The notes: generated by a model from the letters alone, not told the origin. 64,000 bases of DNA from Halorubrum sp. BOL3-1 (GCF_004114375.1 NZ_CP034692.1:1736001-1800000), one strand, 5' to 3'. Shown: positions 7,948-16,729, counted from the stretch's first letter. Program-made: numbers and translations.

Positions 7948-9141
7948 CTACTTCGCGTCCGACAGGCGACTCGCGCGGGGACTCTCCCCCTCGTGTGGCG
8001 TTCGCCGCTCGCGAATCCGGACCGTGTGGGCCGTCTCGGTGGCGTCGTCGACGACGAGCGCCTCACCGACCCCCTCGGGGAGTCGCGCCGCGAGGTCGCC
8101 GGCGAGGTACGTCGCCTCCGCTTCCGCCAGTCGCTCGACGTCGCGCGTGGCCGTGAGCCGGTGGGAGACGAGGAGGTCCGACTGCGAGACGGCGACGCTC
8201 GGCAGCGCGGCCGGCCGCTGGGTCGCGCAGACGAGCGAGACGCCGGGAGCGCGGCCGCGGGTCAGGAGGGTCCGGAGCGCCGGTTCCGCGACGCCGTCGA
8301 AGAAGGCGTGCGCCTCGTCGACGAGCAGCCACGGGAGCCGCGGTAGATCGCCGCCGATCCGCGCGTCGTAGAGCCCGCGAGCGACCCCGCGGACGACGGC
8401 GGCCGCTGCCGCGTCGGGAACGCCGGCGAGGTCGAGTACCGCGGGGTCGCCGTCCGCCGCGAGGGACGCGACCGGCGGCGCGTCGGCGTCGAAGACGTCC
8501 CACGAGGCGGCCAGTCGGAGGTGGTTCGCCGCGGCGCGCCGCGTCTCCGCCGGAGCGTCGGCCGCGTTGACCGCCTCGCGGAGCGCCGCGAGCGACGGGG
8601 ACGGGTCGTCGCGACCCGATCCGCCTCTCTGGGTCTCGTCCCCGCGACCGTCCTCGATCTTGTCCCCGCCACCGCCGTCAAGCGCGTCCGCGACGACGCG
8701 CCAGACGAGGCTTCCCGGTCCGCTCGCCGGGTCGAGACCGAGCAGGTCCGGCCACGTCGACGGGGGGATCGAGGCGGGGCGGACGGCGGGGTCGACGACG
8801 CGGCCGCCGACCGCTTCGAGACCGCCGAAGACGCCCATCGGGTCGACGACGACCGGCGCGACCCCGTCGGCCTCTGCGAGCTCCTCGGCGAGGACGCCGA
8901 GCGTGTACGACTTCCCGGTCCCCCGCTTCCCGAAGACGACCCCCGCGTGCGGGCGATCGATGTCGACGCCGACCGGCGCACCGGCACTCCCGTCCCGCGC
9001 GAGGAAGGCACCGATACGAGCGGTGTGTGGGGGGCGACGGTCGCGCTCGGTCTCGTCGTCGCCGTCGCGGCCGTCCGTGTGTCCGTCGTCGCTCTCGTCG
9101 TCGCGGCCGAGTACGTACACGCACTCGGGTGGTCTCGGCAT
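7948..9141 (-). CDS. HerA/DUF87-type ATP-binding protein
   Basis: A 397-residue P-loop ATPase of the HerA/FtsK/VirB4 class. Walker A is GKRGTGKS (residues 71-78), Walker B is LLVDEAH (272-278), and a sensor-like CATQRP lies at 305-310. The N-terminal strand ARIGAFLARD resembles the HAS-barrel entry of HerA, but the protein is shorter than HerA and the barrel is weak. No NurA nuclease gene is adjacent, so a double-strand-break resection role cannot be assumed. The start MPRPPECVYVLG is the last methionine before the conserved region. It lies 46 bp upstream of the fluoride-channel pair and is possibly co-transcribed with it. Confidence 0.75.
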   Translation of the reverse strand: MPRPPECVYVLGRDDESDDGHTDGRDGDDETERDRRPPHTARIGAFLARDGSAGAPVGVDIDRPHAGVVFGKRGTGKSYTLGVLAEELAEADGVAPVVVDPMGVFGGLEAVGGRVVDPAVRPASIPPSTWPDLLGLDPASGPGSLVWRVVADALDGGGGDKIEDGRGDETQRGGSGRDDPSPSLAALREAVNAADAPAETRRAAANHLRLAASWDVFDADAPPVASLAADGDPAVLDLAGVPDAAAAAVVRGVARGLYDARIGGDLPRLPWLLVDEAHAFFDGVAEPALRTLLTRGRAPGVSLVCATQRPAALPSVAVSQSDLLVSHRLTATRDVERLAEAEATYLAGDLAARLPEGVGEALVVDDATETAHTVRIRERRTPHEGESPRASRLSDAK

Positions 9142-9192
9142 CGCGTAAAAGCGGTCGGGTCGCCGGATCGAACCGCATCCGCCGCCCGACCA

Positions 9193-9200
9193 TTTATAAT
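9193..9200 (+). promoter_or_regulatory. TATA box, leaderless promoter
   Basis: TTTATAAT is centred 28 bp before the ATG at 9224, so transcription should begin at or next to the start codon. Confidence 0.7.
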
Positions 9201-9223
9201 GGATGCCGCGGCCAGCGCGGCGT

Positions 9224-9700
9224 ATGTCCGATCGAACACGCGACTCCCGCACCGCGAACCGCCGGACGTTCAGCACCGACACCCGCGCGATCGAGGGGTT
9301 GCCCGTTCGCCTCGTCATCGCCCTGGTCGTCGGGGTCGCCAGCCTCAGCGTGATGATGGGGATGATCGGTGACATCGACGGGTTGGCCGCGACGGAACTC
9401 GACGCACAGCCCCAACCGGAGGTAACCACTCCCGGCGACCAGTCGATCGACGTCGCCGTCGTCGACCCGGACGGCTCCCGCGTCGCGGGCGCGACGGTCA
9501 TCGTCCGCGGCGGCTCCGCGCGGATCGACGGGGTCGCCACCGCGCGGACGAACAGCGAGGGGATTGCGAGCGTGGACGTCGGCCCGGAACTCGGTCCGAA
9601 CCAGGCCGACGGAACGCTGACGGTCGATATCAAGCCGCCGGCGGAGGGCGACTACGTCGACGAGCGAGGGAACACCGAGGTGCTCGTCGTCGAGGAGTGA
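9224..9700 (+). CDS. membrane-anchored protein with an Ig-like/carboxypeptidase-regulatory domain
   Basis: A 158-residue protein. A basic N-terminus is followed by one membrane helix (about residues 28-52, LVIALVVGVASLSVMMGMI). The extracellular part includes a beta-sandwich (about residues 75-158) with the pattern DVAVVDPDGSRVAGATVIV, then ARTNSEGIASVDV. This is the carboxypeptidase-regulatory or bacterial Ig-like fold used to display surface domains. It probably sits at the cell surface, with the domain outside. The archaellin/pilin-like N-terminus could also suggest a type IV pilin-like protein, but no clear processing site is seen. The start is fixed by the TATA box 28 bp upstream. Confidence 0.65.
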   Translation: MSDRTRDSRTANRRTFSTDTRAIEGLPVRLVIALVVGVASLSVMMGMIGDIDGLAATELDAQPQPEVTTPGDQSIDVAVVDPDGSRVAGATVIVRGGSARIDGVATARTNSEGIASVDVGPELGPNQADGTLTVDIKPPAEGDYVDERGNTEVLVVEE

Positions 9701-9740
9701 ACGCACCGGGAGGCGCAGACGTCTCGGGGTCGAGACGCGC

Positions 9741-10562
9741 TCAGATCCGGTCGTCCCAGTCGATCCAGTCTTGTTCCCAGCCGTGCCGGCGGTGACGGTC
9801 TCTCTCGGCGTGTTCGGCGTCCTCCCGTCGAGTCCGATTTCGCTCCACACCGGGCTGTTCGCCCTCGACGAGCATCGGTTGGAGCCGCGCCGGGCCGTGC
9901 GTCTCGACCGTCTCGAACCCGGCCGGTGCGGGGTCGTCGTCCGCGTCGGTGCTCTGCTCGGAGTTGTCGTCTGCCACGCTGGTACCGTTCGCGTCCGAGC
10001 CTTCGGTCGACGACGGTTCGATCGCCGCGACCGTCTGAACGCCCGCACCGCGCGGGTACACGATCCGACCGTCGGGCGCCAGCTGCTCGCGGAGGGCTCG
10101 CGGCGGCTCGATCACGGCCGCTTCGAGGAGGATCCGGTCGTACGGCGCGTACGCCGGGAGCCCGTCCGCGCCGTCCGCGCGGTCGACGAGGACCGCCTCG
10201 TAGCCGGCCGCGTCGAGGTTCGACCGCGCGGCCACGACGGCGGAGCGATCGATATCGACCGCGTGAACGCGGCGGGCGCCGACGATCTCAGCGATCATCG
10301 CGACCGAGTAGCCGACGCCGGCGCCGACGACGAGGACCGCGTCGTCCTCGTCCGCGTCGAGAGCGGTGACGAGGCGGACCACCGTTTCGAGCGAGAGCGA
10401 GTGGGGGTCGTCGCCGTCGGCGGCGCCGCCGCGGGGGGAGTCGTCCACGAAAGGGTCGCGAGGAACCCGCTGAAGCGCGGTCAACACGGGCGGATCGATC
10501 GGCTCGCCGATCGAGTGTTCGAGCCCCTCGATCATGTCCGCCCTGAGCGACGCGTCGTCCAT
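9741..10562 (-). CDS. divergent protein-L-isoaspartate O-methyltransferase-like protein
   Basis: A 273-residue class I SAM-dependent methyltransferase of the PCMT family. The SAM-binding motif is VLVVGAGVGYSVAMIAEIVG (about residues 75-94), followed by VHAVDIDRSAVVAARSNL and YDRILLEAAV. An acidic insertion and a long charged C-terminal tail (ending WEQDWIDWDDRI) separate it from its shorter neighbour. PCMT repairs isoaspartyl residues in aged proteins, but this copy is divergent in the N-terminal substrate-binding region and may act on something else. It is 49 bp downstream of the canonical copy on the same strand, so the two are probably co-transcribed. Confidence 0.8.
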   Translation of the reverse strand: MDDASLRADMIEGLEHSIGEPIDPPVLTALQRVPRDPFVDDSPRGGAADGDDPHSLSLETVVRLVTALDADEDDAVLVVGAGVGYSVAMIAEIVGARRVHAVDIDRSAVVAARSNLDAAGYEAVLVDRADGADGLPAYAPYDRILLEAAVIEPPRALREQLAPDGRIVYPRGAGVQTVAAIEPSSTEGSDANGTSVADDNSEQSTDADDDPAPAGFETVETHGPARLQPMLVEGEQPGVERNRTRREDAEHAERDRHRRHGWEQDWIDWDDRI

Positions 10563-10611
10563 GACCGGACTCGGGACTCGGCCCTCTAAAAGCGTGCGTT
10601 CGCCGGGTGGC

Positions 10612-11244
10612 CTATCGCATCGGGACGAACCGCACGCCGCCGTGGTCCTCGCGGTCGACGCCGTCCTCCCGGACCGTGAGTCGGACGAGCCGCTGGCCGC
10701 CGCCCTCGCGGACGGGAGCGACGACGCGGCCGCCCGGCCGAACGCGGTCGACGATCGCGTCCGGAACCGCCTCGGGCGCCGCGCAGGTGAGGTAGGCCGC
10801 GTCGAACGGCGGCCTGTCCGCGAACGCCTCGCGTCCGTCGCCGACCGCGACCGTCACGTCGTAGCCGAGGCGGTCGAGTCGCGCTCGGGCGTCAGCGGCG
10901 AGTTCCGGCACGCGCTCGGCCGAGAAGACGTTCCCGGGACCGACGACTTCGGTGACGACCGCGGCGTGGTAGCCGCAGCCGGTCCCCACCTCGAAGACGC
11001 GGTCACCGCGCTCGACGCCGAGGAGGTCCGTCATCGTCGCGACCATGTGCGGCGCGCTGACCGTCTGATCGCGGCCGATCGGCAACGGACGGTCGGCGTA
11101 CGCCGACCCGCGGTGCGACTCCGGGACGAACTCGTGGCGCGGGACGGCGCCGACCGCCGACAGCGTCGGCTCGCCCACGTCGAGGCGTCGACGGAGCGCG
11201 CCCACCAGCTCGCGTCTGGCGGCCGCGTGGTCGGCGTCGTTCAT
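10612..11244 (-). CDS. pcm: protein-L-isoaspartate O-methyltransferase
   Basis: This 210-residue enzyme methylates L-isoaspartyl residues using SAM, starting their conversion back to aspartate. Recognisable parts are VPRHEFVPE and GQ/DQTVSAPHMVATM in the substrate-binding N-terminus, the SAM motif VFEVGTGCGYHAAVVTEVVG (about residues 83-102), and RPPFDAAYLTCAAPEAVP. The ATG at 11244 is chosen; an in-frame start five codons upstream is also possible. It is the first of two tandem paralogues. An Hsp20 gene lies just upstream on the same strand, giving a small protein-quality-control group. Confidence 0.92.
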   Translation of the reverse strand: MNDADHAAARRELVGALRRRLDVGEPTLSAVGAVPRHEFVPESHRGSAYADRPLPIGRDQTVSAPHMVATMTDLLGVERGDRVFEVGTGCGYHAAVVTEVVGPGNVFSAERVPELAADARARLDRLGYDVTVAVGDGREAFADRPPFDAAYLTCAAPEAVPDAIVDRVRPGGRVVAPVREGGGQRLVRLTVREDGVDREDHGGVRFVPMR

Positions 11245-11368
11245 GCGGACGGCTAACACGGGACGCGTGGAGAAAGCATCGGCCGAGGACGGACGGACTG
11301 GTTCGGTCGGAAAATGGACGGGCGGGTTCGGGCAGTTCGAGCGATTCGACCGAGTCGGGCGGTCGGCG

Positions 11369-11881
11369 TCAGTTCACGTCGATCGTGTGTCCCCGGTCGT
11401 CGTCGGGCGATCGCTTGGGCAGCGTGACGGTGAGTACGCCGGCGTCGAAGGAAGCGGTCGCCGCGTCGGCCTCGACGGCGCCGGGGATCGGAACCCGGCG
11501 GGAGACGGACCGGAGGCGTCGCTCGCGTCGGTGGTAGCGGACGCCGTCGTCGGTCTCGTCCGTGCCGTCGACCGCGTCGTCGTCGGCGTTCGTATCGCCC
11601 TCACCGGCGTCGAACCCGGTCGACTCCTCGCGGGATCCGGCGATCACGAGCGCGTCGTCGCGCAGTTCGACGTCGACGGCGGCGGCGTCGAACCCGGGAA
11701 GGTCTGCGACGACGGTGATCGACTCGTCGGCTTCGATCACGTCGACGTCAACGTCGCGGGCGCCGGGGAACTGCGGGATATCGGGACCGGTTCCCTCCAG
11801 CGTTCCGCCGAGTTCCTCGAACTCGCGGCCCATCCGTTCGAGCAGCTCCTCGATCTCGTCGAAGGGATCGCGTCGGGTCAT
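11369..11881 (-). CDS. Hsp20/alpha-crystallin family small heat-shock protein
   Basis: A 170-residue ATP-independent holdase chaperone. The N-terminal helix DPFDEIEELLERMGREFEEL precedes the alpha-crystallin domain (about residues 55-165). This includes ITVVADLPGFDAAAVDVEL, and near the end the AxFxxGVLTVTLPK strand (ATASFDAGVLTVTLPK). An acidic loop (about residues 97-125) is inserted in the middle of the domain. The start is the ATG just before TRRDPFDE, since the upstream residues are unrelated basic sequence. It is the upstream neighbour of two isoaspartyl methyltransferase genes, 124 bp away on the same strand. Confidence 0.88.
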   Translation of the reverse strand: MTRRDPFDEIEELLERMGREFEELGGTLEGTGPDIPQFPGARDVDVDVIEADESITVVADLPGFDAAAVDVELRDDALVIAGSREESTGFDAGEGDTNADDDAVDGTDETDDGVRYHRRERRLRSVSRRVPIPGAVEADAATASFDAGVLTVTLPKRSPDDDRGHTIDVN

Positions 11882-11994
11882 ACGGGACAGGATTCGGGAC
11901 GGAGCGTCTTGAACGTACTGGCGGAGACGGGATCGGGGAGCCGGCCGGAGACGGCGGGCGACAGACACTATCCGCTGGCGACCCTGCCGATCGC

Positions 11995-13380
11995 ATGGAG
12001 CTGTTCTGGCACCGCGGGGACGCTCGCACGCAAGACAACGCCGGCCTCGCGGCCGCGACCCGGGAGGGAACGGTCGTCCCGGTGTTCGTGTACGACGCCG
12101 ACCTGCTCGGGACGGTCGGCGCGCGACAGCGCGCGTTCTTCCTGCGCCACGTGAAGCGGCTGGAGGAGCGGTATCGGGAGTTGGGGAGCGACCTGATCGT
12201 CCGCGCCGGCGACCCCGACGAAGTCCTCGTCGAGGTGGCCGAGGAGTACGACGCCGAGACGGTCTTTTACGACGAACACTACCGGCCGGCCCGCCGGAAC
12301 CGCCAGCGGGCGGTCGAGGACGCGCTCGCCGGCGCGGGCGTCGAGACGGACTCGCGGACCGACCTGGTGCTGGTGGATCCCGGGCGGCTGGAAGCGCGCT
12401 ACCCGAACCACGGTCAGTTCCACGACGACTGGGAGGCCGTTCCGAAGCGCGGCCCGTACGCCGAGCCGGACCCCGAGGCGCTGGCGGACGTGCGCGACGG
12501 GAAGACGGTTCCCGAACCCGACGCCGACATCGACATACCGGAATCTGGGTACGGGGCCGCGCGGGAGCGTTTCGACGAGTTTCTGGACTACGGGATCACC
12601 TCGTACAACGACACACGGGACGACCTCGCCCGCGCGGTCGAGGCGCCGACACACGCGGTCTCGCGGATGTCGCCCTATCTGGCGACGGGAGCGATCGGAA
12701 TTCGAGAACTGTGGGCGGGCGCGAGCGACACCTACGACGCCGTGACCGGCGGCGAGCGCCGCAACGTCGACAAGTACCGATACGAGCTGTCGTGGCGCGA
12801 GCAGATGTACCACCTGCTGTACTACAACCCCGACCTCGCGGTGTCGAACTACGAGTCGTTCCCGAACGAGATCGCGTGGCGCGACGACGACGCGGCGTTC
12901 GAGGCGTGGACGCGCGGCGAGACCGGCTACCCGCTCGTCGACGCCGGGATGCGCCAGCTGAACGCGGAGGGGTACCTCCACAACCGCCCGCGGCAGGTCG
13001 TCGCGAGCTTCCTGACGAAGCACCTCCTGATCGACTGGCGGCGCGGCGCGCGCTACTTCACCAAGCAGCTGATCGACCACGACTACGCGTCGAACCACGG
13101 GGCGTGGCAGTGGACCGCCTCGACCGGGACCGACTCCGTCGACGTCCGCATCTTCGACCCGGTGAGCCAGATGTCCAAGTACGACGACGACGCGCGGTTC
13201 GTCAAGTCGTACGTCCCCGAGCTGGCCGACGTTCCGGCGGGCGAGGTCGTCGACTGGCCGACGCTCTCGCGGGCGGAACGCGAGGAGCTGGCGCCCGACT
13301 ACCCGCATCCGATCGTCGACCGAAACGATGGGTACGAGCGCGCGCAGCGCGTCTTCGAGGAAGCGCTGGGGAAGCGATAG
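11995..13380 (+). CDS. phr: deoxyribodipyrimidine photo-lyase (class I CPD photolyase)
   Basis: This 461-residue FAD enzyme uses blue light to split cyclobutane pyrimidine dimers in DNA. An N-terminal antenna-binding Rossmann domain (starting MELFWHRGDARTQDNAGL) leads to the helical FAD domain. The FAD domain has SRMSPYLATGAIGIREL, RYELSWREQMYHLLY and, near residues 320-385, TGYPLVDAGMRQL, LHNRPRQVVASFL and NHGAWQWTASTGTD. These are the FAD- and dimer-binding segments of photolyases. The length fits the family. The ATG at 11995 begins directly at the conserved N-terminus. It is transcribed away from hsp20, with ilvA 48 bp downstream. Class I CPD activity is likelier than cryptochrome function. 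Confidence 0.92.
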   Translation: MELFWHRGDARTQDNAGLAAATREGTVVPVFVYDADLLGTVGARQRAFFLRHVKRLEERYRELGSDLIVRAGDPDEVLVEVAEEYDAETVFYDEHYRPARRNRQRAVEDALAGAGVETDSRTDLVLVDPGRLEARYPNHGQFHDDWEAVPKRGPYAEPDPEALADVRDGKTVPEPDADIDIPESGYGAARERFDEFLDYGITSYNDTRDDLARAVEAPTHAVSRMSPYLATGAIGIRELWAGASDTYDAVTGGERRNVDKYRYELSWREQMYHLLYYNPDLAVSNYESFPNEIAWRDDDAAFEAWTRGETGYPLVDAGMRQLNAEGYLHNRPRQVVASFLTKHLLIDWRRGARYFTKQLIDHDYASNHGAWQWTASTGTDSVDVRIFDPVSQMSKYDDDARFVKSYVPELADVPAGEVVDWPTLSRAEREELAPDYPHPIVDRNDGYERAQRVFEEALGKR

Positions 13381-13428
13381 GGAGGTCGATCCCGTCGGGG
13401 GCTCTCAGCGTTCCGTAGCCGAGTCCTT

Positions 13429-14718
13429 TTGCGGGTCCCCGAGGACGGCTCCGCCACGTCCACCGTTACGATCGACGACGTCGAGACCGCCGCCGAGCGG
13501 CTCGCCGGCACCGACATCGTCCAGCGCACGCCCGTCGAGCGCAGCCGGTCGCTGAGCGAGCGGTGCGGCGCCGACGTGCGGCTCAAGATTGAACACCTCC
13601 AGCGGACCGGCTCGTTCAAGACGCGGGGCGCGTACAACGCGATCTCGCGGGCGATCGACCGGTCCGGGGAAGGGTCCGACGAACCCGCGATCGAGCGCGT
13701 CGTGGCCGCGAGCGCGGGCAACCACGCGCAGGGGGTCGCGCTGGCGGCGTCGGGCGCCGGGATCGGCGCGACGGTCGTGATGCCGGAGTCGGCGCCGGCC
13801 GCGAAGATCGAGGCGACGCGCGGGTACGGCGCCGAGGTCGTCCTCCGGGGGAACGCGTTCCCCGAGGCGATGGCGCACGCGCAGGCGCTCGTCGACGACC
13901 CCGGGACGCGGTTCGTCCACGCGTTCGACGACCCGGACGTGGTCGCCGGACAGGGGACGCTCGGCCTGGAGGTGACGGGGCAAGTGCCCGAGGCCGACGC
14001 CGTCCTCGTCCCGGTCGGCGGCGGCGGACTCGCGGGCGGCGTCGCGACCGCGGTCAAAGCGCGGTCCCCGGAGACACGCGTGATCGGGGTCCAGACGGAG
14101 GGCGCCTCGACGCTCTCGGAGAGCCTCGCGGCGGGCGAGCTCGTCGCGCGCGAGGAGCCGGACACCATTGCCGACGGAATCGCGACCGGCGGGCTGAGCG
14201 ACCTCACCATCGGTCTCCTCCGAGAACACCTCGACGCCGCCGTCGTCGTGAGCGACGACGACGTGGCGAGCGCTATCCTGCTACTCTTAGAGCGTGCGAA
14301 GCAGATGGTCGAGGGCGCGGGCGCGACCGCCGCGGCCGCCCTCCTGAACGACGACGCGGTCGACGAACTCGACCTGTCCGGCGAGACCGTCGTTCCCCTG
14401 CTCTGTGGCGGCAACATCGACGTGACGACGCTGAAGGAGGTGGTCACGCACGCCCCCGTGGACCGTCACCAGCTGATCGAACTCTCCGTCCGGATCGACG
14501 ACACGCCCGGGACGATGGGCGAGATACCCACCCTGATCGGCGCGGAGCGCGCGAACATCCGGACGGTCCGCCACGAGCGCAGCCGACCGGACCTGCCGGT
14601 GGGCGACGCCGACCTCGTGTTCGAGGTGGAGACGAACGGCCCGGCCCACGTCGACCGCGTCCTGAGGGCGGTGCGCGAGGCGGGCTACGAGGTGGAGTGG
14701 ACGACGCAGGAGGCGTGA
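13429..14718 (+). CDS. ilvA: threonine ammonia-lyase
   Basis: This 429-residue PLP enzyme deaminates threonine to 2-oxobutyrate, the first step to isoleucine; catabolic use is also possible. The PLP lysine is K64 in SFKTRGAYN. SAGNHAQG and the phosphate-binding GGGGLAGG are present, and a C-terminal ACT domain begins near HQLIELSVRIDDTPG (about residue 346). The length fits the short form with a single ACT domain. No ATG or GTG precedes the conserved N-terminus in this frame, so a TTG start at 13429 is inferred. It follows phr by 48 bp on the same strand. Confidence 0.88.
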   Translation: MRVPEDGSATSTVTIDDVETAAERLAGTDIVQRTPVERSRSLSERCGADVRLKIEHLQRTGSFKTRGAYNAISRAIDRSGEGSDEPAIERVVAASAGNHAQGVALAASGAGIGATVVMPESAPAAKIEATRGYGAEVVLRGNAFPEAMAHAQALVDDPGTRFVHAFDDPDVVAGQGTLGLEVTGQVPEADAVLVPVGGGGLAGGVATAVKARSPETRVIGVQTEGASTLSESLAAGELVAREEPDTIADGIATGGLSDLTIGLLREHLDAAVVVSDDDVASAILLLLERAKQMVEGAGATAAAALLNDDAVDELDLSGETVVPLLCGGNIDVTTLKEVVTHAPVDRHQLIELSVRIDDTPGTMGEIPTLIGAERANIRTVRHERSRPDLPVGDADLVFEVETNGPAHVDRVLRAVREAGYEVEWTTQEA

Positions 14719-14747
14719 GGTGTGAGGTCGGTTGCCTGTACGTGAGA

Positions 14748-15008
14748 CTGCGGTGGCGCGCCCCGGTGAACGGCCCGAAGGGCCGCGAACCGACGGTGCG
14801 AGGGACGCGGCGAACGCGAGCGGCGAAGCCGCGAGCCGTGAGCCGCGAGGCTGGGGAGGTATGAGGCGGTGCGGTGTGGTCGGGTGGGACTCAGAGGGGC
14901 GGTCGGTGAGGCGGGCGCAGGCGACGCAAGGACCACAGGGAGTGAGCGGAGCGAACGACCGAGGACCGCAGGGAGCGTGCGCCCGCCTCACCGACTGGGG
15001 CTCTGGAA
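14748..15008 (+). repeat. structured dispersed repeat, copy 1
   Basis: A roughly 260 bp element with several hairpins: CGGCCC-gaa-GGGCCG near 14771, GCGGCGAAGCCGC near 14820, and a long stem with 18-bp perfect arms at 14902-14919 and 14978-14995, extended outward by CAGAG/CTCTG. Between the long arms, AGGACCACAGGGAG and AGGACCGCAGGGAG form a short direct repeat. Its first half shares TGCGGTGGCGCG, GAGGCTGGGGAGG and GGTCGGGTGGGAC, in the same order, with a second copy at about 31188-31345. The strand given is the one on which both copies read the same way. Function is unknown. Confidence 0.6.
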
Positions 15009-15154
15009 ATGTCCGTCGCGGTCGGTCCGACGATAACCGCTTGTAAGCGAAGGGCAGGGCTTTTGGAGATTTCACCGTCGCTCCGCCACCAGTAACGATT
15101 ACTTATAACCGACCGCCGGAACTTCCATCGTGACGCCCTTCGTCGATCCGACGA

Positions 15155-15163
15155 TTTAAAATT
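15155..15163 (+). promoter_or_regulatory. cysS TATA box
   Basis: TTTAAAATT lies 28-30 bp before the cysS ATG at 15187, implying a leaderless or near-leaderless transcript. Confidence 0.65.
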
Positions 15164-15186
15164 CTCACCCGAGCTACCATCTCGTA

Positions 15187-16704
15187 ATGAGTCTCGTCGT
15201 TACCGACACCCTGGAAGACGAGCGCGTCGAGTTCGCGGCCGACGGCGACGTCACGCTGTACGTCTGCGGCCTGACGGTGTCGGACGACCCCCATCTCGGA
15301 CACGCCCGGCTGTGGTTCCACGCAGACGTCCTCCACCGGTGGCTCGAACACGTCGGCCACGACGTGCGCCACGTCGAGAACGTCACCGACGTCAACGAGA
15401 AGATCACGGCCCGCGTCGGGGAGCGCGACGACTGGACCGGAGAGCGCGACGTGGCCGAGACGTTCACCGCGAACACTTTCGACGCGATGCGCGGTCTCAA
15501 CCTGTTGCGCGCCGAGGTGTACCCCCGGGTCACCGAGCACGTCCCGGAGATCGTCGGTCTCGTCGAGACGCTGGTCGAGAAGGGGTACGCCTACGAGTCG
15601 AACGGCTCCGTCTACTTCGACGTGACCCGCTTCGACGACTACGGGAAGCTCTCGAACCAGGACGTCGCGGACCTCGAAGCGCAGGGCGAGCCGGACGAGC
15701 GCTCCGAGAAGCGCAACCCGTCGGACTTCGCGCTCTGGAAGGCCGACAGCGTGAGCGAGACGGCCGCCCGCGGGCACGCTAAACACGACCACGGCGCGGA
15801 CGTCCCCGACGGCGAGACGTGGGACTCTCCGTGGGGTGAGGGCCGACCCGGCTGGCACGTGGAGTGCTCCGTGATGTCGACGACGCACCTCGGCGACACG
15901 CTCGACGTCCACATGGGCGGGCGCGACCTGGTCTTCCCGCATCACGAAAACGAGATCGCGCAGTCGGAGGCCGCCACCGGCGAGACGTTCGCGCGCCACT
16001 GGCTCCACGTCGGCCTGCTCTCGATGGACGGCGAGAAGATGTCCTCCTCGGTCGGCAACTTCTGGACCGTGCCGGACGCCCTCGAAGAGCTCGGCGTCAA
16101 CGTGATCCGCACCTTCTACGCCGGCGCCGCCTACCGCTCCGAACAGTCGCTCACGGAGGAGACGATCGCGGAGGCCGAGGAGCGCTGGGAGCGGCTCTCG
16201 CGCACCCACGAGCGCGCGGTCGACGCACTCGACTCCACCGAGGCCAGCGCGAAGGCGGAAGGCGAGACCCTCCGCGGGGCCGTCGAGACCGCCCGCGACG
16301 ACTTCGCGGCCGCGATGAACGACGACCTCAACCTCCGGGAGGCGACCGCGGCCCTCCTCGATCTCACCGACGCCGTGAACCGCCACGTCGACGCGGTCGA
16401 GGACGGTGACGGTGCGGAGGGCGAGATCGACGACGACGAACCCGCCTACGACTACCGCGGACTCCGCGAGGCCGTGGAGGCGTTCGAGGAGCTCGCTGGC
16501 GACGTGTTGGGCCTCCAGTTCGAGTCGACGAGCGAGGGCGACGTCGACCTCGCCGGCGAGCTGGTCGAACTCGTCTTAGACGTGCGAGAGACCGAGCGCG
16601 AGGCGGGCAACTACGAGCGCGCCGACGAGCTCCGCGACGCGCTGCGGGAGGTCGGCGTCGAGATCGAGGACGGGCCGGACGGGACGACGTATCGGTTCGA
16701 GTAG
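15187..16704 (+). CDS. cysS: cysteine--tRNA ligase
   Basis: This 505-residue class I aminoacyl-tRNA synthetase charges tRNA-Cys. The HIGH motif is HLGH (residues 36-39) and the KMSKS loop is KMSSS (284-288). The zinc site that selects cysteine is formed by C27, C227, H252 and E256. Both halves of the catalytic domain and the C-terminal helical domain are intact. An acidic insertion sits at about residues 185-215, as in many haloarchaeal enzymes. The start is placed at the ATG after the TATA box. The gene stands alone. Confidence 0.96.
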   Translation: MSLVVTDTLEDERVEFAADGDVTLYVCGLTVSDDPHLGHARLWFHADVLHRWLEHVGHDVRHVENVTDVNEKITARVGERDDWTGERDVAETFTANTFDAMRGLNLLRAEVYPRVTEHVPEIVGLVETLVEKGYAYESNGSVYFDVTRFDDYGKLSNQDVADLEAQGEPDERSEKRNPSDFALWKADSVSETAARGHAKHDHGADVPDGETWDSPWGEGRPGWHVECSVMSTTHLGDTLDVHMGGRDLVFPHHENEIAQSEAATGETFARHWLHVGLLSMDGEKMSSSVGNFWTVPDALEELGVNVIRTFYAGAAYRSEQSLTEETIAEAEERWERLSRTHERAVDALDSTEASAKAEGETLRGAVETARDDFAAAMNDDLNLREATAALLDLTDAVNRHVDAVEDGDGAEGEIDDDEPAYDYRGLREAVEAFEELAGDVLGLQFESTSEGDVDLAGELVELVLDVRETEREAGNYERADELRDALREVGVEIEDGPDGTTYRFE

Positions 16705-16729
16705 GAGTCGGCGGCAGATCCGGGAGCCG

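Larger units (their letters stand above)
14719..15186. other. intergenic region with structured repeat and cysS promoter
   Basis: About 470 bp without a credible gene. It holds a structured repeat (about 14748-15008, separate entry), AT-rich sequence with a TATA-like CTTATAACC near 15100, and the proximal cysS TATA at 15155. The open frames across it are low-complexity and show no protein character. Confidence 0.7.

Noticed and set aside
9741-10562. Cyclopropane synthase or other unrelated methyltransferase
   Set aside because: The SAM motif and the tandem position next to pcm match the PCMT family better.
11968-13308. 446-residue open frame opposite the photolyase
   Set aside because: Shadow of phr, arginine- and valine-rich, with no motif.
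14732-15046. 104-residue open frame across the repeat element
   Set aside because: Its translation follows the repeat structure with no protein character, and the other copy does not keep the frame.
15103-16386. 427-residue open frame opposite cysS
   Set aside because: Shadow of cysS with no domain signature.
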